62,314 bases of DNA from positions 1-62,314 of the forward strand of contig JAISUO010000069.1 of the NCBI GenBank assembly GCA_031272035.1. Reading direction: 5' to 3'. Below the pieces are notes generated by a model. That model was given only the letters and a program-made list of their open reading frames with translations. It was not told the DNA's origin and searched no databases. This document shows, piece by piece, positions 17,174 to 25,984 of the stretch. The stretch is from Synergistaceae bacterium (GTDB lineage Bacteria > Synergistota > Synergistia > Synergistales > Aminobacteriaceae). The translations under genes and the position numbers were made by a program. Position 1 is the first letter of the stretch. The number at the start of each line of letters is the position of its first letter.

Positions 17174-19135
17174 ATGTCCGGCGTACGGAACGAACATCAT
17201 GTGACCTTCCAGCCCTCGGGCATACGGGGAACGGTTGCGGAAGGAAAAACGCTGTTGCGGGCGGCTCAGGACCTCGGTGTTTTCATCGAAGCCGCCTGCG
17301 GCGGCGATAAAAAGTGCGGCAAATGTCGAGTGACAGCGGAAAACGGATGCCAGGGCGCGCTCTCGCCGGTAACTCCGGAGGAAACCCGTCTGTTGAGTGC
17401 AGATGAGCTTATGGCGGGCTACCGTCTGGCGTGCTGCGCCCGGATAACCGGCAGCGTATCGGTCACGGTACCGGAGGAAAGCCGCGGAACCAAACAGACG
17501 GTTCTGGAGAACGGCAGTTTGAGAAACTACAGGGTAAACCCGGCGGTGAGGAACTATTACGTAACGATGGAACCTCCCAGCCTCGAAGATTCGTTGTCCG
17601 ATCGGGCGCGGCTCGTCGCGGCGCTGTCGAGTCAGCATGGCGTGGGTGGGGTTTCCGTGGACTTTGTGACGCTCAGGTCTCTGCCGGGAGCGTTGCGCGA
17701 CGGCGATTGGAAGGTTACGGCGACGGTCTGGCAGGGCAGGGAAATTATCCGCGTCACCCCAGGAACCGCGCCCGACGCTTTCGGCGTCGCCTTCGACATC
17801 GGAACCACAACCGTCGTCGCCTTCCTGTGCAACCTGCGAACCGGGGAGGTTTTGGCCCAGGCCTCCCGGATGAACCCGCAAATCGTATACGGAGAGGACG
17901 TCCTGGCGCGTATCGCGTACATAATGAATCAGGAGGATGGACTGTCGATACTCAGGAAAGCCATCCTTGAAGCCGTCGACGATCTTTTGTCCGAATTGGC
18001 GGAGCAGGCCGGAATCGTCGCTGAACAGATAGACGAAGCCGTTCTGGTTTACAACACCGTCATGCATCATATCGCCCTCGGCATCGACCCGTCTTACGTT
18101 GGCCGGCTGCCGTTCGTGCCAGCGGAAAACGCGCCTCTCGACGTAAAAGCCCGGGATTTCGGGATCAAAATCAATCCGGCCGGCAATGTTCATTCGCTGC
18201 CGATAGAGGCCGGTTTCGTCGGTCCGGACAACGTGGCTGTGCTGATTGCCGAGGAGCCCTACAGGAGCGGCGAAACGCAATTGATAATAGATATCGGCAC
18301 CAACGGGGAATTGGATCTGGGGAACAGAGACCGTTTGCTCTGCACTTCATGCGCAACCGGTCCCGCTTTCGAGGGAGCGCAGATCAGGTTCGGTATGCGC
18401 GCCGCGAATGGCGCTATCGAGCACGTCCGGATAGATCCGGCGACTCTTGAACCGGAATATAAGGTCATAGGCAGCGACGAATGGTTTCCGCGAAGCGGAG
18501 AGACAGGCGCCAGGGGTATCTGCGGGTCGGGCATCATCGACGCGATAGCCGAGATGTTCAAAACGGGAATCATTCTTCCGTCCGGACGATTGAACATGGA
18601 GGCGAGGACCGCACGGGTGAGAAAAGGGGACGATGGAAAATCCGAATATGTGCTGGCCCGGGCGGAGGAAACATCGACAGGCAAAGATATCTCCGTCACT
18701 CAGGCGGACGTGCGAGCCGTGCAGCTCGCGAAGGCAGCCATATACACAGGAGCGGCGTACCTGATGGAAAAATTCGGGGGTGGTCGCATATCCAGCGTTA
18801 AACTGGCGGGGGCTTTCGGAAGTTACATAAATCAGGAGAGCGCCCGCCTGATAGGGATGTTTCCCGACTGCCCGCCGGAAAACGTCACAGCTGTGGGAAA
18901 CGCGGCCGGAGACGGGGCGAAGCTGGCCCTTCTGGACAGGGACAAACGGGATGAAGCGGCGCGGACGGCCCGACGCGTCGAATTTGTCGAAACAGCGGCG
19001 GAACCGGATTTCCAGCGCCGCTTTATGGACGCGATGACGTTCCCTCACGCGAAAGACAGGTTTCCCCATCTGGAAAACATACTTCAAAATATTCCGTCTT
19101 TCGGAGCGGAGCGCAAACGAGAGGCGAAACGATGA
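17174..19135 (+). CDS. Corrinoid-activating ATPase with N-terminal 2Fe-2S domain (RACo/RamA functional type)
   Basis: 653 residues. Residues about 8-105 form a plant-type ferredoxin domain with the 2Fe-2S ligands C42, C48, C51 (ACGGDKKCGKC) and C87 (RLACCARI). The rest is the ASKHA-type domain of the DUF4445 family, with the nucleotide-binding loops GVAFDIGTTTVVAF and LIIDIGTNGELDLG and the KLAGAFGSYIN region. Such proteins use ATP to push an electron onto inactive cob(II)alamin, restoring cob(I)alamin in corrinoid proteins. Methanogen RamA carries 4Fe-4S ferredoxin motifs instead; this one resembles the RACo type. It starts seven bases after the MtmB-like gene. Confidence 0.92.
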   Translation: MSGVRNEHHVTFQPSGIRGTVAEGKTLLRAAQDLGVFIEAACGGDKKCGKCRVTAENGCQGALSPVTPEETRLLSADELMAGYRLACCARITGSVSVTVPEESRGTKQTVLENGSLRNYRVNPAVRNYYVTMEPPSLEDSLSDRARLVAALSSQHGVGGVSVDFVTLRSLPGALRDGDWKVTATVWQGREIIRVTPGTAPDAFGVAFDIGTTTVVAFLCNLRTGEVLAQASRMNPQIVYGEDVLARIAYIMNQEDGLSILRKAILEAVDDLLSELAEQAGIVAEQIDEAVLVYNTVMHHIALGIDPSYVGRLPFVPAENAPLDVKARDFGIKINPAGNVHSLPIEAGFVGPDNVAVLIAEEPYRSGETQLIIDIGTNGELDLGNRDRLLCTSCATGPAFEGAQIRFGMRAANGAIEHVRIDPATLEPEYKVIGSDEWFPRSGETGARGICGSGIIDAIAEMFKTGIILPSGRLNMEARTARVRKGDDGKSEYVLARAEETSTGKDISVTQADVRAVQLAKAAIYTGAAYLMEKFGGGRISSVKLAGAFGSYINQESARLIGMFPDCPPENVTAVGNAAGDGAKLALLDRDKRDEAARTARRVEFVETAAEPDFQRRFMDAMTFPHAKDRFPHLENILQNIPSFGAERKREAKR

Positions 19136-19809
19136 GAGCGGCGGCGCGCACGAAGATCCTGGCCTGCGAGGTCATGAAAAAAGAGCTCGAAAAAATCGCG
19201 CGCGAAAAAAATCTGAACGCCGATATCAGTTTCATCGAGCTCGGTTTGCACCTCGTACCGAAAAAACTGCACAACAAACTCCAGGAAGCGCTGGACACCT
19301 GTTCAGGGTACGATCGCGTCATCCTCGCTTTTGGGTTGTGCGGCGGCTCGGCGAGCGGCATCCGGAACGGCTGCGCCTCTCTGATCATCCCGAAATTCCA
19401 CGACTGCGTTCCAATACTGTTGGGAAGCTTGGTGCAATTCGAACGGTATCAGAAAGAAGAACCTGGCACTTACTACTTATGTCGGGGATGGGTGGAGGGT
19501 GGACAGGGAATTTTACACGAATACGAAGCCTGGCGCGATAAATACGGTGAGGAGAAGGCGAAAAAATTGCAAAAAATCATGTACGCGAATTATCGGCGGC
19601 TGATATATATTCATTCCCCCGTCGCCTGTGGGACGGATTTACGCAGTCACGCCGGAGAATCGGCCCGAATGCTGAATTTGGAATACGGCGAAACTGTCGG
19701 GGACTTGGGAATCATGGAAAAAATTCTCGCCGGACCGTGGGACGACCCGGATTTGTTCGTCAACATAAGTCCTCACGGCGTCGTCACGGAAGAACATTTC
19801 GGAATATGA
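19132..19809 (+). CDS. DUF1638 family protein
   Basis: 225 residues, overlapping the activator gene by four bases. It matches DUF1638: KILACEVMKKEL at the start, FIELGLHLVPKKLHNKLQEA, VILAFGLCGGSASGI, and HDCVPILLGS. The cysteines in ACEV, GLCGG, HDC and LCRGW could bind a metal or a methyl group. DUF1638 genes are often found with corrinoid methyltransferases, but the role is unknown. Its place inside the MtmB-like operon supports a function in that methyl-transfer pathway. Confidence 0.88.
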   Translation: MRAAARTKILACEVMKKELEKIAREKNLNADISFIELGLHLVPKKLHNKLQEALDTCSGYDRVILAFGLCGGSASGIRNGCASLIIPKFHDCVPILLGSLVQFERYQKEEPGTYYLCRGWVEGGQGILHEYEAWRDKYGEEKAKKLQKIMYANYRRLIYIHSPVACGTDLRSHAGESARMLNLEYGETVGDLGIMEKILAGPWDDPDLFVNISPHGVVTEEHFGI

Positions 19810-20840
19810 ACGCATCGACGAAAAGAGTTCTGGCGGCTTTACGCAATGAAACGACGGATTGTACGCCGGTAATAAGCGTGTGCCAGCACGCGACCTACGA
19901 CGTTATGGAACGGGTGAACGCTCCCTGGCCCCAGGCTCACGGCGACCCGGAAATGATGGCGGCTTTATCGGGCGCCGGAGCTGAAATACTGGGGCTGGAC
20001 GCCGTGCGCGTTCCGTATTGTCAAACCGTTGAGGCTGAGGCGTTGGGAGCCGTGATAAAAAGCGGCGGAGCTCTCCATCTGCCCAGTATCGCGGAACACC
20101 CGTTCAAAATTGGAGACGATCCGGAATTTCCCCGGGACTTTTTGCAATTGGGCAGGATCCCTGTCGTTCTCAGGGCTGTCGAACTTATCAAAAAACGTTT
20201 TGACGGCAGCGCTGCCGTCATGGCCGGGTTGTGCGGACCTTTCAGCATCGCCGCCAGTCTTCTGGGTATCACTGTGCTGCTGAAAACAGCATATAAAAAA
20301 CCGGAAGCGATAACCCCGTTTCTCGAACTGGGACTGAAATGCGGATCGGCCCTCGCCGAAGCTTACAGGCAGGCTGGCGCAGATGTCATAGTGATTGAGG
20401 ATATGATGGCCTCGCTGGACATGATAAGCCCAAAAATGTACCGGGAAATCGTTGCCGGATACGAAACCAGGCTGGAGGAAGCCGTTAAATTGCCATCCAT
20501 CATCCACATCTGCGGCAAACTGGACGGTATCATAGCCGATGTAGCTCGGACAGGAGCGAACGCCGTCAGTGTGGAGTCCTCCGTAAACATTCCCGCGGCA
20601 CGGGAAACGCTCGCGGGATACGGGCTCTGTACCTCCATAGCCGGAGCGGTGCATCCTATGGAGGTTTTGCTTGAAGGTACGCCCGAGGATGTGACTTCGG
20701 CCGTAGAGAGCTCCATTGAGGACGGCGCGGCGCTGATTTCACCCGGATGCGCCGTGGCGCCGGGCACGCCGACTGAAAATTTGATCGCGATGGTAGAAGC
20801 GGGACACAGATACCGCCTTCGTTTCACGGAAACGAAATAA
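19806..20840 (+). CDS. MtbA/MtaA-type methyltransferase (uroporphyrinogen decarboxylase family)
   Basis: 344 residues from ATG 19806, which overlaps the DUF1638 stop by four bases. This is the second such gene of the island. The zinc ligands are visible as His and Cys in IIHICGKLDG and Cys in ISPGCAVAPGTPTEN; other family blocks are AGLCGPFSIAASL and VIVIEDMMASLDMISP. In the simplest reading it takes the methyl group from the corrinoid protein of this operon and passes it to a pterin or thiol acceptor. Last gene of the riboswitch-led operon; the next riboswitch starts about 155 bases on. Confidence 0.88.
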   Translation: MNASTKRVLAALRNETTDCTPVISVCQHATYDVMERVNAPWPQAHGDPEMMAALSGAGAEILGLDAVRVPYCQTVEAEALGAVIKSGGALHLPSIAEHPFKIGDDPEFPRDFLQLGRIPVVLRAVELIKKRFDGSAAVMAGLCGPFSIAASLLGITVLLKTAYKKPEAITPFLELGLKCGSALAEAYRQAGADVIVIEDMMASLDMISPKMYREIVAGYETRLEEAVKLPSIIHICGKLDGIIADVARTGANAVSVESSVNIPAARETLAGYGLCTSIAGAVHPMEVLLEGTPEDVTSAVESSIEDGAALISPGCAVAPGTPTENLIAMVEAGHRYRLRFTETK

Positions 20841-20995
20841 GCAAACAGACTGTTGAGCCGAGAGAAAGCTGTTTTCTGCCAGCTGCATACTGGCGGGCTG
20901 GCCGCATTCATAAGATTGTACTTTGCAGAGACTTTAAATCAAAAATACGTATCCTGAAGAAGTCTCTGTGATGATAGAATGGTGTACAACAAAAC

Positions 20996-21150
20996 AGGAA
21001 CGCGTTTCGACAAAGGGAATCCGGTGCGAATCCGGAGCGGCCCCGCCACTGTAAACAGGACGAAATCGCGAAAAATCACTGCCTGGATAAACCAGGCGGG
21101 AAGATGCGAGAGTAGGATGAGTGAAAGTCAGGAGACCGGTCGAGATGTTT
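20996..21150 (+). ncRNA. Cobalamin riboswitch upstream of the B12 uptake operon
   Basis: A close match to the cobalamin aptamer: GGGAATCCGGTGCGAATCCGG, AGCGGCCCCGCCACTGTAA, CACTGCCTGGATAAACCAGGCGGG-type arm, GAGTAGGATGAGTGAAAG-type block, and GTCAGGAGACCGG at the 3' end. It controls btuFDC-exbBD-tonB-btuB. An 8-base inverted repeat AGAGACTT/AAGTCTCT (20927-20967) lies just before it. Confidence 0.95.
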
Positions 21151-21175
21151 TGCCTTAAAATTGCGCGTGGGCGTA

Positions 21176-21243
21176 AGAGGCTTTTTGAATCTGTCCGGTT
21201 TTTATCGATGGAGAAGCCTCTCAGGAAGCTTCTTTTTATTTTG
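21176..21243 (+). terminator. Riboswitch expression platform: antiterminator and terminator
   Basis: AGAGGCTT (21176-21183) is a perfect complement of AAGCCTCT (21214-21221). The latter contains most of the 5' arm of a terminator, AGAAGC (21212-21217) with GCTTCT (21228-21233), which is followed by TTTTATTTT. The two helices exclude each other, as expected of an off-switch that aborts transcription when cobalamin is bound. Confidence 0.8.
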
Positions 21244-21266
21244 TTTTCTGATTGAGGGAGTGAATT

Positions 21267-22229
21267 ATGAATCGTATTCGACGTTGGACTCTCTGCTTCG
21301 CTTTTCTGTTGATGACGACCGGACCGGTTTTTTCAGCGATTCCGGAACGCATTATTTCCATGTCGCCGGCCGCAACGGAAATTCTTTTCGCTCTTTCTCT
21401 GGGGGAACGCCTCGTTGGAATCACCCGATTCTGCGACTATCCGCCGGAGGCCGCAAAAATCCCAAAAGTCGCCAGTCTGCTGGACATCAACCTGGAAACT
21501 CTTTTGAGCATTGCCCCCGATTTCATGGTTCTGGACAACCTGAACGAAAGCCTGAAGGAGAGGATAGAGCGGCTGGGGATCACCACTTTCGTCCTGCATC
21601 ACGAAACTCTGAAAGAACTTTGCGACTCGATTGAGGAGCTGGCGGCGGCCTGTTCCGTTTTCGAAAGAGGTAAAATTCTGGCGGATTCCATGCGGGCCCG
21701 GTTCTTTCAGGCGGAGGCGCTTACCCGGTCTCTTCCCCGTCCCAAAGTGGTGGCCGCCGTGGACCGCGACATCACGGATCCGGTCATTCGTTCCCTTTAC
21801 ATCGCGGGGAAAAACTCCTTTTACGACGAGCTGATCTACCTGGCCGGCGGACGCAACGCTTTCACCATCGAAGGGCTTTCCTATCCCAGGCTGACGGCGG
21901 AGGGGCTGATCGGCCTCGACCCGGATTTGATCATCGACATCGTGGGGGACCACGGCTTTCGCGATGGAGTGAGACCTGACAATCTTCTCACCCAGTGGGA
22001 CAGCCGTCCGGAGCTGCGGGCGGTGAAGGAAAAACACATTTACCTGCTGGCGGGGAATTACGCGCTCCACCCGGGGCCCCGTCTCGTTCTGCTGCTTCAG
22101 GATTTTCTGACTTTCATTCATCCGGAACTGAAACTTTCAGATCCGAAACCTTCAGATCCAGCCCCAGCACCTTCCGAGCCGAAACTCACGGAGCTGGCTT
22201 ACTCGGACCGAATTCCTCCGGCGAAGTGA
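21267..22229 (+). CDS. btuF: Vitamin B12 ABC transporter substrate-binding protein BtuF
   Basis: 320 residues with a signal peptide (cleavage after about residue 25, PVFSA). It has the class III binding-protein fold with the family start RIISMSPAATEILFALGL-like block (here SLSLGERLVGITRFCDYPPEA), APDFMVLDNL and DPDLIIDIVG. It catches cobalamin in the periplasm for BtuCD. The C-terminal 35 residues are a Pro/Ser/Glu-rich tail not usual for BtuF. ATG 21267 follows GAGGGAG. The riboswitch upstream supports cobalamin rather than iron siderophore as the ligand. Confidence 0.9.
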   Translation: MNRIRRWTLCFAFLLMTTGPVFSAIPERIISMSPAATEILFALSLGERLVGITRFCDYPPEAAKIPKVASLLDINLETLLSIAPDFMVLDNLNESLKERIERLGITTFVLHHETLKELCDSIEELAAACSVFERGKILADSMRARFFQAEALTRSLPRPKVVAAVDRDITDPVIRSLYIAGKNSFYDELIYLAGGRNAFTIEGLSYPRLTAEGLIGLDPDLIIDIVGDHGFRDGVRPDNLLTQWDSRPELRAVKEKHIYLLAGNYALHPGPRLVLLLQDFLTFIHPELKLSDPKPSDPAPAPSEPKLTELAYSDRIPPAK

Positions 22230-23096
22230 ATGTCCGTCCGGTTCAGAGAAAAAGAAATGGAAGAAAAAGGCGGTCCTGCGCTGAAAGTGGAAAATCTTAC
22301 GTTTCCCGTCAACGGCGAAGCGATATTGAAGAACCTCAGTTTCAGCCTGGGCAGGGGAGAGTTTGTAGCCATCGTGGGGCCCAACGGCGCTGGAAAGAGC
22401 ACCCTTTTGAAGTGCATTGACCGCATTTTTCCCCGTTATCGGGGTGAGATTTTTCTGGACTCGAAGTCCGCCCGGCGGTTTTCTCAAAAAGAGCTGGCCC
22501 GAAAGATGGCCTATGTGCCGCAGCTCACCGATGGTTTTTCCGGCTTTACCGTTCAGCAGTTCGTGGAGCAGGGACGTTATCCCTGGAAGAAATCCTTCGA
22601 GATGGAGTCCGCGGAGGATCTTCGGGTGGTGGAAGAGGCCATGAGGCTTGTGAGAATGGAGGGGCTGGAAGGACGTTTCGTGGACTCCCTGAGCGGCGGA
22701 GAGCGTCAGAGAGTTCTGATCGCCGCCGCTCTGGCCCAGAGCTCGCAGTTGTTATTGCTGGACGAACCCACCACGTATCTGGATTATCGCCACCAGGTCG
22801 AGATGCTGGAGCTGATTCGTTTTGTCCATCAGCGGAAAAAACTCACGATACTGGCGGTAACTCACGATTTGAATTTTGCGCTGCAGTCGGCGGATCGGCT
22901 GATCGTCCTGTCAAAGGGCTCGATCGTCTGGGAGGGAAGCGCCGCCGCCCTGGCCAGGCCCGGGTTGCTGGAGCGGCTTTTCGAGACGGATTTTTTGCGC
23001 TTCGAGGGAGCGATGGACAGAGAACAGGCCCCTCTGGTGGTTCCGGCGGCTTTCGCTTCGAGGGTGACGATTCGAGAAGAGAGCAGACGTCCATGA
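22230..23096 (+). CDS. btuD: Vitamin B12 ABC transporter ATP-binding protein BtuD
   Basis: 288 residues. It has Walker A GPNGAGKST, Q-loop VPQLTDGF, signature LSGGERQRV, Walker B LLLLDEPTTYLD and the switch His in VTHDLNF. It is the cytoplasmic ATPase of the FecCD/BtuCD type, powering import through BtuC. ATG directly follows the btuF stop, and the gene ends in a four-base ATGA overlap with btuC, so they are translationally coupled. Confidence 0.95.
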   Translation: MSVRFREKEMEEKGGPALKVENLTFPVNGEAILKNLSFSLGRGEFVAIVGPNGAGKSTLLKCIDRIFPRYRGEIFLDSKSARRFSQKELARKMAYVPQLTDGFSGFTVQQFVEQGRYPWKKSFEMESAEDLRVVEEAMRLVRMEGLEGRFVDSLSGGERQRVLIAAALAQSSQLLLLDEPTTYLDYRHQVEMLELIRFVHQRKKLTILAVTHDLNFALQSADRLIVLSKGSIVWEGSAAALARPGLLERLFETDFLRFEGAMDREQAPLVVPAAFASRVTIREESRRP

Positions 23097-24094
23097 CAGG
23101 AATATTGGATAGGCAAAGGAGCCGTCTGCTTCTCGTGATTGTGGTCCTGGGGACTCTGGTGCTGCTCCTGGCTCCGTTTTGCGGCCCGGAAAGTCTTTCC
23201 TGGGAGGACATCCTGAAGCGCGGGGCGACGACGAAGAGCGGTCGGATTTTCTGGGACCTGAGAGTCCCCCGGGTGCTCCTGGCCTGGCTTTGCGGCGCGA
23301 CACTGGGGCTTTGCGGCATGATTTTTCAGGCGCTTTTTCGCAATCCCCTGGCGGAACCCACCATGCTCGGCGTGGCCAGCGGGGCCTCCTTTGGAGCGGC
23401 TTTCTGCATCTACATGGGTTGGAACTTTTCGCTGTTTGGACTTTCGGGAACGGCGATCAGCGCCTTTGCAGGGTCTTTTTGCTGTGTGCTGGCTCTGCAG
23501 GCCATCGCGGATCTGAAGCTGGATTCCGGAGGGGTGGCGCTTCTTCTGGCGGGAGTGGCCTTCAATTTTTTCTTTTCCAGTCTCGTCATGATCGTCCAGT
23601 ATATAGGGGCCTATCATGACTCCTTCCGGCTTCTGCGCTGGACTTTGGGGGGAATACAGGTCATCGGCCTGGAGGAGGGCGTTCGGCTTCTGCCGTTTTT
23701 TTTGCTGGCCGCCGGAGTCTCCATCGGATTTGCCCGGGAATTGGATCTGTTGCTCTGCGACCCCGAAATCGCGGTTTCCCGTGGGGTGAACCTGGGACGG
23801 ACCAGGAGGATTTTATTTCCGGTCGTCTCTTTGTGCGTGGCCGCCTGCGTGGCTCTCTGCGGTCCCATTGCGTTTGTGGGGCTGGTGGTTCCTCACCTGT
23901 GCCGCCTCATGGTGGGAGTCTCCCATCGGAAGCTGGCGGCAGCCTCGATTTTTTTCGGAGGGGCCTTTCTGACGGCCTGTGATACGACCTCCCGAACGCT
24001 CTGGGCTCCCATGGAACTCCCCGTGGGGATCATCACCTCTTTTCTGGGGGCCCCGTTTTTTCTGTGGCTGCTGCTGCGCCGCCGGCCCTGCTGA
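23093..24094 (+). CDS. btuC: Vitamin B12 ABC transporter permease BtuC
   Basis: 333 residues with about nine to ten membrane helices, FecCD family. Family blocks are LRVPRVLLAWLCGATLGLCG, FRNPLAEPTMLGVASGASFG, LLRWTLGG and GPIAFVGLVVPHLCRLMVG, followed by the ELPVGIITSFLGAPFFLWLL end. It forms the inner-membrane channel for cobalamin. It overlaps btuD by four bases. Confidence 0.95.
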   Translation: MTGILDRQRSRLLLVIVVLGTLVLLLAPFCGPESLSWEDILKRGATTKSGRIFWDLRVPRVLLAWLCGATLGLCGMIFQALFRNPLAEPTMLGVASGASFGAAFCIYMGWNFSLFGLSGTAISAFAGSFCCVLALQAIADLKLDSGGVALLLAGVAFNFFFSSLVMIVQYIGAYHDSFRLLRWTLGGIQVIGLEEGVRLLPFFLLAAGVSIGFARELDLLLCDPEIAVSRGVNLGRTRRILFPVVSLCVAACVALCGPIAFVGLVVPHLCRLMVGVSHRKLAAASIFFGGAFLTACDTTSRTLWAPMELPVGIITSFLGAPFFLWLLLRRRPC

Positions 24095-24095
24095 G

Positions 24096-24122
24096 GGCGT
24101 CTTTTTTAGTACACGATTACGC
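24096..24122 (+). repeat. 27-base intergenic repeat, copy A
   Basis: This stretch begins GGCG, has a run of six T, and ends TTACGC. It matches 34510-34536 on the same strand at 23 of 27 positions; all four differences are transitions. It starts right after the btuC stop codon, before exbB. Confidence 0.5.
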
Positions 24123-24184
24123 GAAATTAAAATTAATATCTGAAATCAGTATTTGAAAAGGGAAATTGAAAAGGGAGAGTTTTT

Positions 24185-24700
24185 ATGAGCCAGTTCATGT
24201 TTTATATGGATGCGGGGGGGCCGATCATGTGGGTCATTCTGGGGTTGTCCCTGACGGGTGTGGCCCTTCTGGCGGAACGTTTTCTTTTTTTCACCCTTGC
24301 CGGCGGCAGAGCGTTTTCCCCGCCTGAAACGGAGAAGGATCTCGACGGCGATGACCTCCAGGTGCTTGCGGACCGTTGCGTTCGGGCGGAGATGTTCGTC
24401 TGGCAGAAGCACCTCGGCCTGTTGGAGATTATCGTTCGGGTCACGCCGATGCTGGGACTTCTGGGGACCGTTCTGGGTATGGTGGAGATGTTTCGGGTTC
24501 TGACCCTGGGGACGGGAATCGATGTGACAAAAGTGACCGGCGGTATTCGGGTGGCCCTTTTCACCACGGTGGCGGGGCTGTGTTGTGCTGTTCCCCTTCT
24601 GGTTGCCAGCGGGTTTTTGAACGCCGCGGTGGACCGGCAGGAAGAGCGTCTGAACCGGCAGGCCGACGCCTGGATTCAGGAAAAGCTGAGGAGAAAATGA
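24185..24700 (+). CDS. exbB: ExbB/TolQ-family proton channel protein
   Basis: 171 residues with three membrane helices (about 12-32, 75-100 and 118-140), shorter than E. coli ExbB. Family blocks are TPMLGLLGTVLGMVEMF and GIRVALFTTVAGLCCAVP. With ExbD it converts the proton gradient into movement of TonB. ATG 24185 follows GGGAGAG. Encoded in the B12 operon, it probably serves the BtuB-like receptor. Confidence 0.93.
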   Translation: MSQFMFYMDAGGPIMWVILGLSLTGVALLAERFLFFTLAGGRAFSPPETEKDLDGDDLQVLADRCVRAEMFVWQKHLGLLEIIVRVTPMLGLLGTVLGMVEMFRVLTLGTGIDVTKVTGGIRVALFTTVAGLCCAVPLLVASGFLNAAVDRQEERLNRQADAWIQEKLRRK

Positions 24701-25185
24701 AAAAAGCCCGAAGGAGGGGAAACGGCGCGGACATCGACATCACCCCGCTGATTGATATTCTGTTCATGCTGATCATTTTTTTTGTCCTCGCCAGTACCTT
24801 CATTCAGGGACGCCTGACGGTGGACCTTCCCCAGGGGACCGGGGAACCGGTGAACGACGGCAATCCCTTTCTGGTGACTCTGACCCGTGAGGGAAAGGTT
24901 TTTTGGGCGGATTTTCCTCAGCCGGTCACCTCTGAGGACCTTTACCGCCTTGTACGGGAAAATGCCGGTAAACGGGAAATTCTGGTGGCGGGAGACAGGG
25001 ACGCTCCCTACGGGGAAGTGGCGGGGCTGCTGGATGAGCTGCAGAGCGCGGGAGCGGAGCGCGTGGGGCTGGTTCTGCGGGGAAAATCCCGAACTGCGAG
25101 CCGGACGGATGTTTCTCACGAGTCGACGCCCTCTGCGGCGACGTCGCCTTCAAAGACGGGCTCGGCGTTTTCTCATGTTCCCTGA
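24697..25185 (+). CDS. exbD: ExbD/TolR-family protein
   Basis: 162 residues. A short cytoplasmic start leads to a single membrane helix with the key Asp in IDITPLIDILFMLIIFFVLA, then a periplasmic domain. ATG 24697 overlaps the exbB stop (ATGA). The C-terminal 25 residues are Ser/Thr-rich and lie over the start of tonB; this tail may only result from the overlap. Confidence 0.92.
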   Translation: MKKARRRGNGADIDITPLIDILFMLIIFFVLASTFIQGRLTVDLPQGTGEPVNDGNPFLVTLTREGKVFWADFPQPVTSEDLYRLVRENAGKREILVAGDRDAPYGEVAGLLDELQSAGAERVGLVLRGKSRTASRTDVSHESTPSAATSPSKTGSAFSHVP

Positions 25186-25930
25186 GGCCGGCTCCAAAAT
25201 TGAATCTGCCCGCTGGGCCGCGGCCCTGCTCTTCAGTGTCGCCGTGCATACGGCGATTCTGGGGATTTTGCCCGGAGAGAGAGAGGCGGCGGATATTGCG
25301 TCCTCACCGGTGGTGACCGTGACGCTGCGTCGCATGGCGGAACCTCAGGCGCCGGCAGAAGCAGAAACAAAAACGAAAGCGAAAACGGAGGACTCGAAGG
25401 ACTCGCAAAAATTTTCCGAAGCGAAAAACCTGGAAAAAATTCCGGAGGTGACACGGCCTGTTCCCCCCTCGAAGCCGCAAAAAAAACGGAAAACGGCTCC
25501 GGAAAAATCCCCGGCCAAACGACCTGAACCTCCTGCTTCGGAAAAACGGCCGGAATTGGCCTCGATGCCGTCGTCATCGGCAATAACGACATCGACAGCG
25601 TCATCGACATCGGCTGCTGCCTCAGCTTCGGCGGCGGCCTCGACATCGGCGCGGTCCTCTTCGTCCGCGATTTTGGATATATCGAGTCTCAGGGTTCTGA
25701 ACAGGGTCAGGCCGGATTATCCCGCCATTGCCCGCAGGCGTGGAGACGAAGGGACGGTCACGCTGCTGATCACTCTGGAGGGAAGCAGCGTCTCGGGGGT
25801 TTCGGTGGAAAAGAGCAGCGGTTCTCCGGTTTTGGATCAGGCCGCCGTGTCCGCGGTTCGAAAATGGAAGTTCGAAAACGCCGGCAGGACGCGGGCACGG
25901 GTTCCGGTGACGTTTCGTCTGAATCGATAA
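25175..25930 (+). CDS. tonB: TonB energy-transducing protein
   Basis: 251 residues from ATG 25175, overlapping exbD by 11 bases. One N-terminal membrane anchor (about 13-32) is followed by a Lys/Pro/Glu-rich spacer (about 50-130), then a low-complexity Ser/Ala/Thr run (about 130-165) and the C-terminal TonB domain (VRPDYPAIARRRGDEGTVTL to WKFENAG). It spans the periplasm and pulls on the TonB box of outer-membrane receptors. The Ser/Ala run comes from repeated TCG/GCA-type codons and may vary in length between strains. Confidence 0.93.
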   Translation: MFPEAGSKIESARWAAALLFSVAVHTAILGILPGEREAADIASSPVVTVTLRRMAEPQAPAEAETKTKAKTEDSKDSQKFSEAKNLEKIPEVTRPVPPSKPQKKRKTAPEKSPAKRPEPPASEKRPELASMPSSSAITTSTASSTSAAASASAAASTSARSSSSAILDISSLRVLNRVRPDYPAIARRRGDEGTVTLLITLEGSSVSGVSVEKSSGSPVLDQAAVSAVRKWKFENAGRTRARVPVTFRLNR

Positions 25931-25984
25931 TCCGCGGTTTTTTGATTTTATGAATAAATCATCATTTGTATTGGAGGTCATGAT

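Noticed and set aside
25610-25680. Short tandem repeat in tonB as a CRISPR-like or satellite array
   Set aside because: It is a coding Ser/Ala/Thr low-complexity run in the TonB spacer, with no regular spacer units.
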